A DNA stretch of 64,000 bases from Bdellovibrio sp047344985 (lineage in GTDB: Bacteria; Bdellovibrionota; Bdellovibrionia; Bdellovibrionales; Bdellovibrionaceae), in assembly GCF_047344985.1 (NCBI RefSeq), contig NZ_CP178861.1:372001-436000 (forward strand), written 5' to 3'. The notes below the pieces were generated by a model. The model did not search any database and was not told where the DNA came from. It saw nothing but the letters and a program-made list of their open reading frames with translations. Below are positions 60,250 to 64,000 of the stretch, piece after piece; the stretch's first letter is position 1, and every line of letters begins with the position of its first letter. A program made the translations under genes and the position numbers.

Positions 60250-61158
60250 ATGGGAAGCGCAGAATTAATGCTGATTCTTGGACTGCTACTCGCAGGAGTG
60301 GCGGTATTCCTATTCGTAAATTCCATCTTTGCGAGTAATGCGGACAAACAACAACTTTCATGGGCGAACAATGATGAGCCTGTGAAATCTAAAAATGCCG
60401 TGATCAATTTCTCTCGTCCGTTGGTGCATCAATTCACTTTGCAGCACGCTTTAAGAATTCGCAGTGAAGGTTATCGTAAACGTGTGCGCAAATATATTTT
60501 AACTTCCGGCCTTTCCCAAGAGTTGAATGAAGATGAGTTCATCGGTTTGCAACTTCTGTGGGGCGTGATGTTCCCGATCTTCTTACTCATCATGAACTTC
60601 TCTTTGCAGTTGGGACTTCCGACGTTGATGGTTCTGGGAATGGGATTGATTGGATTTTATCTTCCACAGATTCACGCCAAAGGTGAAAAGAAACGTCGTG
60701 AACTTTCCGTCAGAACAGATTTGCCGTTCTTTATCGATCTTCTGGCGCTGTCAGTGGAAGCAGGTTTGGATTTCTTCTCGGCGATTCAAAAGATTGTGGA
60801 TAAAGCGCAAGGCACTGACAGTGTTTTGGCGGATGAGTTGGGAACCGTTTTAAAAGACATCAAAATCGGTGCTTCCAAAGCGCAGGCATTAAAAGACATG
60901 GCTGAGCGTTTGGATATGAACGAGATGACGAGCTTTGTGGCCGTGCTCGTTGATGCGGAAGCAACGGGTGCGAGTATTTCGCAAGTTTTGAAAGATCAAT
61001 CCGTGCAAATGCGTTTGGAAAGATTCGTACGTGCGGAAAAGGCCGGTGCGAAAGCATCGCAAACAATTTTGATTCCGTTGATGATTTTTATTTTACCAGC
61101 CGTTTTTATTATCGTGTTTGGACCGGTGGCCGTGTCCTTCATGTATGGGAAAAAGTAA
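60250..61158 (+). CDS. tadC: TadC-like type II secretion F-domain protein
   Basis: 302 residues with an N-terminal helix, two central helices (about 105-150) and a C-terminal helix. The T2SF domain is seen as RTDLPFFIDLLALSVEAGLD with the following Asp/Glu pattern, as in TadC inner-membrane platform proteins of Flp pilus systems. ATG 60250 follows GAGG by six bases. The companion tadB and ATPase tadA are not upstream, so they may lie past the right edge. Its ATG is 29 bases from that of the divergent maf gene. Confidence 0.88.
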   Translation: MGSAELMLILGLLLAGVAVFLFVNSIFASNADKQQLSWANNDEPVKSKNAVINFSRPLVHQFTLQHALRIRSEGYRKRVRKYILTSGLSQELNEDEFIGLQLLWGVMFPIFLLIMNFSLQLGLPTLMVLGMGLIGFYLPQIHAKGEKKRRELSVRTDLPFFIDLLALSVEAGLDFFSAIQKIVDKAQGTDSVLADELGTVLKDIKIGASKAQALKDMAERLDMNEMTSFVAVLVDAEATGASISQVLKDQSVQMRLERFVRAEKAGAKASQTILIPLMIFILPAVFIIVFGPVAVSFMYGKK

Positions 61159-61505
61159 TGACAGCATTGATGAGTAAAACAACAAATCAAACTTTGGTAC
61201 CGCAGTTGGAAGTGGCAAAAACTTTCTGGACTCGCGGCAAAGGTTTATTGGGAAGAGAGTCTCTTGCCAGTAACGAGGCGTTGTGGATTCACCATTGCAA
61301 TAGCATTCATACGTTTTTTATGAAATTTCCAATTGATTGTGTGTTTGTAGATAAAAACCTCAAGGTGAAAGCCGTTTATCAGGACGTGCGCCCTTGGCGA
61401 TTGGTTCTTCCTGTATGGGGAGCTGCTTCCGTGATTGAAATGTCTTCTGGATCGATCAGCAGATTGAATGTCAGCGTAGGAGATCAACTTTATGTGGGCG
61501 CTTAG
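61158..61505 (+). CDS. DUF192-family protein
   Basis: 115 residues, complete. AKTFWTRGKGLLGRESL, ALWIHHCNSIHTFFMKFPID and the ending DVRPWRLVLPVWGAASVIEM are typical of DUF192. The family's role is unknown; it is often found beside tad and flp genes. It overlaps tadC by one base and the following FHA gene by 14 bases, so it is part of the same operon. Confidence 0.88.
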   Translation: MTALMSKTTNQTLVPQLEVAKTFWTRGKGLLGRESLASNEALWIHHCNSIHTFFMKFPIDCVFVDKNLKVKAVYQDVRPWRLVLPVWGAASVIEMSSGSISRLNVSVGDQLYVGA

Positions 61506-63165
61506 AATTTTGACAGGCCCGCAAGCGGGAACCATCATCGAACTGAAAATGGGGAAGAACGTCATCGGTCGTGCCCCTCAGTGCGATATTAAATTGCTCA
61601 GTCCCGGTGTTTCCAAAGAACACACCGAGGTGGCGGTCTTTAAAGAAAAAATTGTGATCACGGATTTAAAATCCAGCAACGGGACTTACCTCAACGGTAT
61701 CCGCATTCAAAACGGCATTATGCGTTTGGGTGATAAGCTCGGAATTCATGACGTTCTTGTCGATGTGATTCCAGCTCCTGAGGCGCGTCCTCAAGCTCCG
61801 CGGGCCGGCACAAGCACGGGAGTTCCTGCACCTATGCCTTACTATGGTGGTGGGGCTGCTCCGCAGATGCCACAACAAATGCCGATGGGAATGCCTCAAC
61901 ATCAAGGTATGCCGCAGGGAATGCCACAACCGATGGCAGGTGGTATGGCGGGAGCCGCAGCTCCAACGCCAGCTCCGGCTTATCAACAAGGTGGTTTCAA
62001 AGGTTTGATGGACAAGGCCCACGACTATTTAGATCGAGTGGCTCTTCCAGGCGTGTATAAGCTTCCACAATTCATGGAACTTAAAATGGTTCTGCTGGGT
62101 TTTGTGGTGCTCTTTATTTTCGCAACGACATTGTTGTCGATGATTCCCATGGTGCAAATCACCAGAGCGAGTATCATCAATGAAAGTAAACGTCGTGCGG
62201 CTTCTATTGCGAGAACCGTGGCGACAATCAACCAAGCCGCTCTTTTGCAAAATAGTTATTCGTCATTAAGCACGAATGCCGCCGAAGCAGAAGACGGTGT
62301 GAAACAAGTTTTGATCGTGCAACAATCTGACGGAATGATCTTGGCTCCGGCTTCGCGTGCGGGGACCACTCCCGATCTTCCATTCGTGCACTCTGCCCGC
62401 AGAGAAATGCGCCCGCAATCTGTCGAGGTGGATTCATCCACGATTGGAGCTAGCTTCCCTATTGGTCTTTTTGATCCGAACACAGGTGAGCAATCCGTGA
62501 AGGCGCATGCGATTGTTTTGTATGACATCGGAAGCCTGGCCTTCGATGATGGTCGCGCGATCAGTTTGTTCATGCAAACGTTGGTCATCGCCTCTTTGCT
62601 TGGTCTTTTGATTTACTTCTTTATGTATAAGCTTATCGAGTATCCGATTGTCACTCTCAATGCGCAGTTAGATGCGGCGATGAGAGAAAAGAAAGACAAT
62701 ACGGAAGTGAACTTTATGTTCCCGCCGCTGCAAGCATTGATTGGCAATATCAACAGTCTTCTAACTCGTTATATTAACGGTGAAGCAGACGGTGGTGGTC
62801 CGGGTGCGAGTGGATTTGTGAACAAAGACGGAGAAGCTGAAAATCTGGTTCAGATCGTGGGCTTCCCTTGTATCACGATTTCTCGCGAAGGACGTATCAT
62901 TGCATGCAATGCTGCGTTTAGTTCCGTGGCACGCACGGATATGGCACAGCTTCAAGGTCAGCTCTTTAAGGCGATTCCCGATGTGGCGTTACAACAAAAC
63001 ATCGAGGGGCTTTTGGTAAAGACCCGCGAAAACCCTCGCGCGATTCATACGGATCAGCTCGAGTTCAGTGGGCATTTGTGTATTTTAAGCTGTCAGGCTT
63101 TTTCATCAGGACAAGAAGTGGATTATTTTATCGTGACAGTGTCGCCAGTTGAGGGAGGCTCGTAA
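61492..63165 (+). CDS. FHA-domain transmembrane protein with PAS-like C-terminus
   Basis: 557 residues: an FHA domain (about 5-95; NVIGRAPQCDIKL, SPGVSKEHTEV, DLKSSNGTYLNG), a Met/Pro/Gly/Gln-rich linker (about 100-170), a membrane helix (about 203-225), a periplasmic segment (about 225-355), a second helix (about 358-380), then a cytoplasmic part ending in a PAS-like domain (CITISREGRIIACNAAFSSV). FHA domains bind phosphothreonine. No kinase, GGDEF or output domain is attached. It overlaps the DUF192 gene by 14 bases. Confidence 0.87.
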   Translation: MWALRILTGPQAGTIIELKMGKNVIGRAPQCDIKLLSPGVSKEHTEVAVFKEKIVITDLKSSNGTYLNGIRIQNGIMRLGDKLGIHDVLVDVIPAPEARPQAPRAGTSTGVPAPMPYYGGGAAPQMPQQMPMGMPQHQGMPQGMPQPMAGGMAGAAAPTPAPAYQQGGFKGLMDKAHDYLDRVALPGVYKLPQFMELKMVLLGFVVLFIFATTLLSMIPMVQITRASIINESKRRAASIARTVATINQAALLQNSYSSLSTNAAEAEDGVKQVLIVQQSDGMILAPASRAGTTPDLPFVHSARREMRPQSVEVDSSTIGASFPIGLFDPNTGEQSVKAHAIVLYDIGSLAFDDGRAISLFMQTLVIASLLGLLIYFFMYKLIEYPIVTLNAQLDAAMREKKDNTEVNFMFPPLQALIGNINSLLTRYINGEADGGGPGASGFVNKDGEAENLVQIVGFPCITISREGRIIACNAAFSSVARTDMAQLQGQLFKAIPDVALQQNIEGLLVKTRENPRAIHTDQLEFSGHLCILSCQAFSSGQEVDYFIVTVSPVEGGS

Positions 63166-64000
63166 TGAGTGCGGCTCCGCAAGTGAAGGACGCTTTAAAG
63201 TTTGATATCGAAGTTGTGAAAGGACCGCATATAGGTCTGAAAGCGACTTTTTCAAAGGCTTCGGTCTCTATTGGCCGTGGTCCTGAGAATGATATCGTGC
63301 TTTCCGGTGATCCACGGGCGAGTCGTCAGCATGCGGAAATCAAACAGCGTGGTCCAACGGAATTTGTGATCGTCAATTTGAGTTCTAAGAACTTTATTTT
63401 GGTCAATGGCCAAAACGTTCAATCCGAAATTTTAAACAACGATTCGGTGATTCAAATTGGTGATACAGAAATGCGTATCCACGTCGAAGTGCCGGCTCCT
63501 GCAGTGACTCCTGTGTCTCCGCAGACGACGCCTTCCATGCCGTCGATGACTCCAGGTGGTTTGCAAGGGCTGGGTAATGCCATGCCAATGTCAACGCCGG
63601 CACCGACGCAGAATTCAAATCCAAATCCGACGCCAAATTTCCCAAAACCAATGCCATCGCAAGCACCGGCTTATCAACAACCTCGCCCGATGCCAGCGAT
63701 GCCAAATCCATCCATGCCTCCGGCACAACCGATGAATTATGGTGGATATCAACCGCCTCCAGGTTCTCCTCCGGGAATGTCACCGATGGGAGCAGCTAGC
63801 GGTGGCGGGCTTTTGCAAAATCCAAAAGCGCGTTTTTATGGCATCGTCGCTATTGTCGGGTTGCTGGCGTGGTATGTTTTGTCTTCGCCATCTTCAAAAA
63901 ACAACAAAGATCCGAATGCGATTCGTACTTCGGTGATTACAATGCAAGACGTGGCCGATGCGGAGAAGCGTTCGCAAGAGCTTTTGACGGTGAAAAAAGA
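63165..64000 (+). CDS. FHA-domain protein with one membrane helix (C-terminus off window)
   Basis: Its ATG overlaps the previous stop (TAATG). The first 278 residues are in view: an FHA domain (about 14-110; VSIGRGPENDIVL, GDPRASRQHAEI), a Pro/Met/Gln/Asn-rich linker (about 110-215) and a membrane helix (about 222-240, YGIVAIVGLLAWYVL), then the start of a periplasmic part. It repeats the FHA-linker-helix plan of the preceding protein but the two FHA domains differ, so they may bind different phosphosites. The rest runs off the right edge. Confidence 0.85.
   Translation, partial: MSAAPQVKDALKFDIEVVKGPHIGLKATFSKASVSIGRGPENDIVLSGDPRASRQHAEIKQRGPTEFVIVNLSSKNFILVNGQNVQSEILNNDSVIQIGDTEMRIHVEVPAPAVTPVSPQTTPSMPSMTPGGLQGLGNAMPMSTPAPTQNSNPNPTPNFPKPMPSQAPAYQQPRPMPAMPNPSMPPAQPMNYGGYQPPPGSPPGMSPMGAASGGGLLQNPKARFYGIVAIVGLLAWYVLSSPSSKNNKDPNAIRTSVITMQDVADAEKRSQELLTVKK

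Overview
The window reads as chromosome of a Bdellovibrio-type predatory bacterium. No 16S or other marker is present, so this is inference from gene content: many signal-peptide proteins of unknown family, a Gram-negative cell with a DivIVA homologue, two short adjacent flagellins, paralogous porins, scattered secreted proteases and a nuclease/nucleoside-uptake block. Base composition is moderate throughout. I see no prophage, insertion sequence, integrase, CRISPR array, rRNA or tRNA. It looks like core chromosome rather than an island.

Layout. 1-8 kb: the start of a TPP-dependent E1 (pyruvate dehydrogenase/transketolase family), two secreted unknowns, two stand-alone receiver domains, a VOC protein, a TonB-like protein, a PP2C phosphatase, a LytM peptidase and a secreted repeat protein. 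8-15 kb: two very large secreted proteins of unknown family flanking an HTTM-domain membrane protein; one carries a long Ser-Asn-Gly-Asn repeat. 15-20 kb: thiolase plus a degenerate SDR, an HD phosphohydrolase and a periplasmic solute-binding protein. 20-22.3 kb: two flagellin genes with unusual leaders. 22.5-32 kb: small secreted proteins, a CxxCH protein, a LysR regulator, a UbiB-like kinase whose start overlaps the end of the RNase R gene, and two divergent outer-membrane barrels. 32-40 kb: an RHH protein, an exporter, then a minus-strand operon: nucleoside-type ABC transporter (BMP binding protein, ATPase, two permeases) followed by an S1/P1 nuclease, with a divergent Crp/Fnr regulator. 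40-50 kb: S8 protease, Tyr-rich secreted protein, TrmO, a 2OG-Fe(II) oxygenase, secreted unknowns and ValS. 49.6-50.3 kb: a 29-bp inverted repeat and a 36-residue hydrophobic peptide gene whose ribosome-binding site is locked in a hairpin. 50-60 kb: porin, MFS exporter, outer-membrane protein, and a minus-strand run lipoprotein / S1 protease / YggS / ProC / DivIVA / YggU. 60-64 kb: Maf, then a TadC / DUF192 / FHA / FHA run leaving the window.

How the parts fit. The clearest functional unit is 33.7-39.2 kb: the nuclease would cut nucleic acid outside the cytoplasm and the ABC system would import the nucleosides, a sensible way to use prey nucleic acid. The 54-57 kb run links a cell-pole/septum protein (DivIVA) with PLP and proline enzymes, recalling the YlmE-DivIVA neighbourhood of Gram-positives. 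The 60-64 kb run looks like the start of a Tad-type secretion or pilus locus with FHA signalling proteins. The most novel-looking item is the 36-residue hydrophobic peptide gene with the occluded ribosome-binding site. Strong hairpin terminators separate most transcription units.
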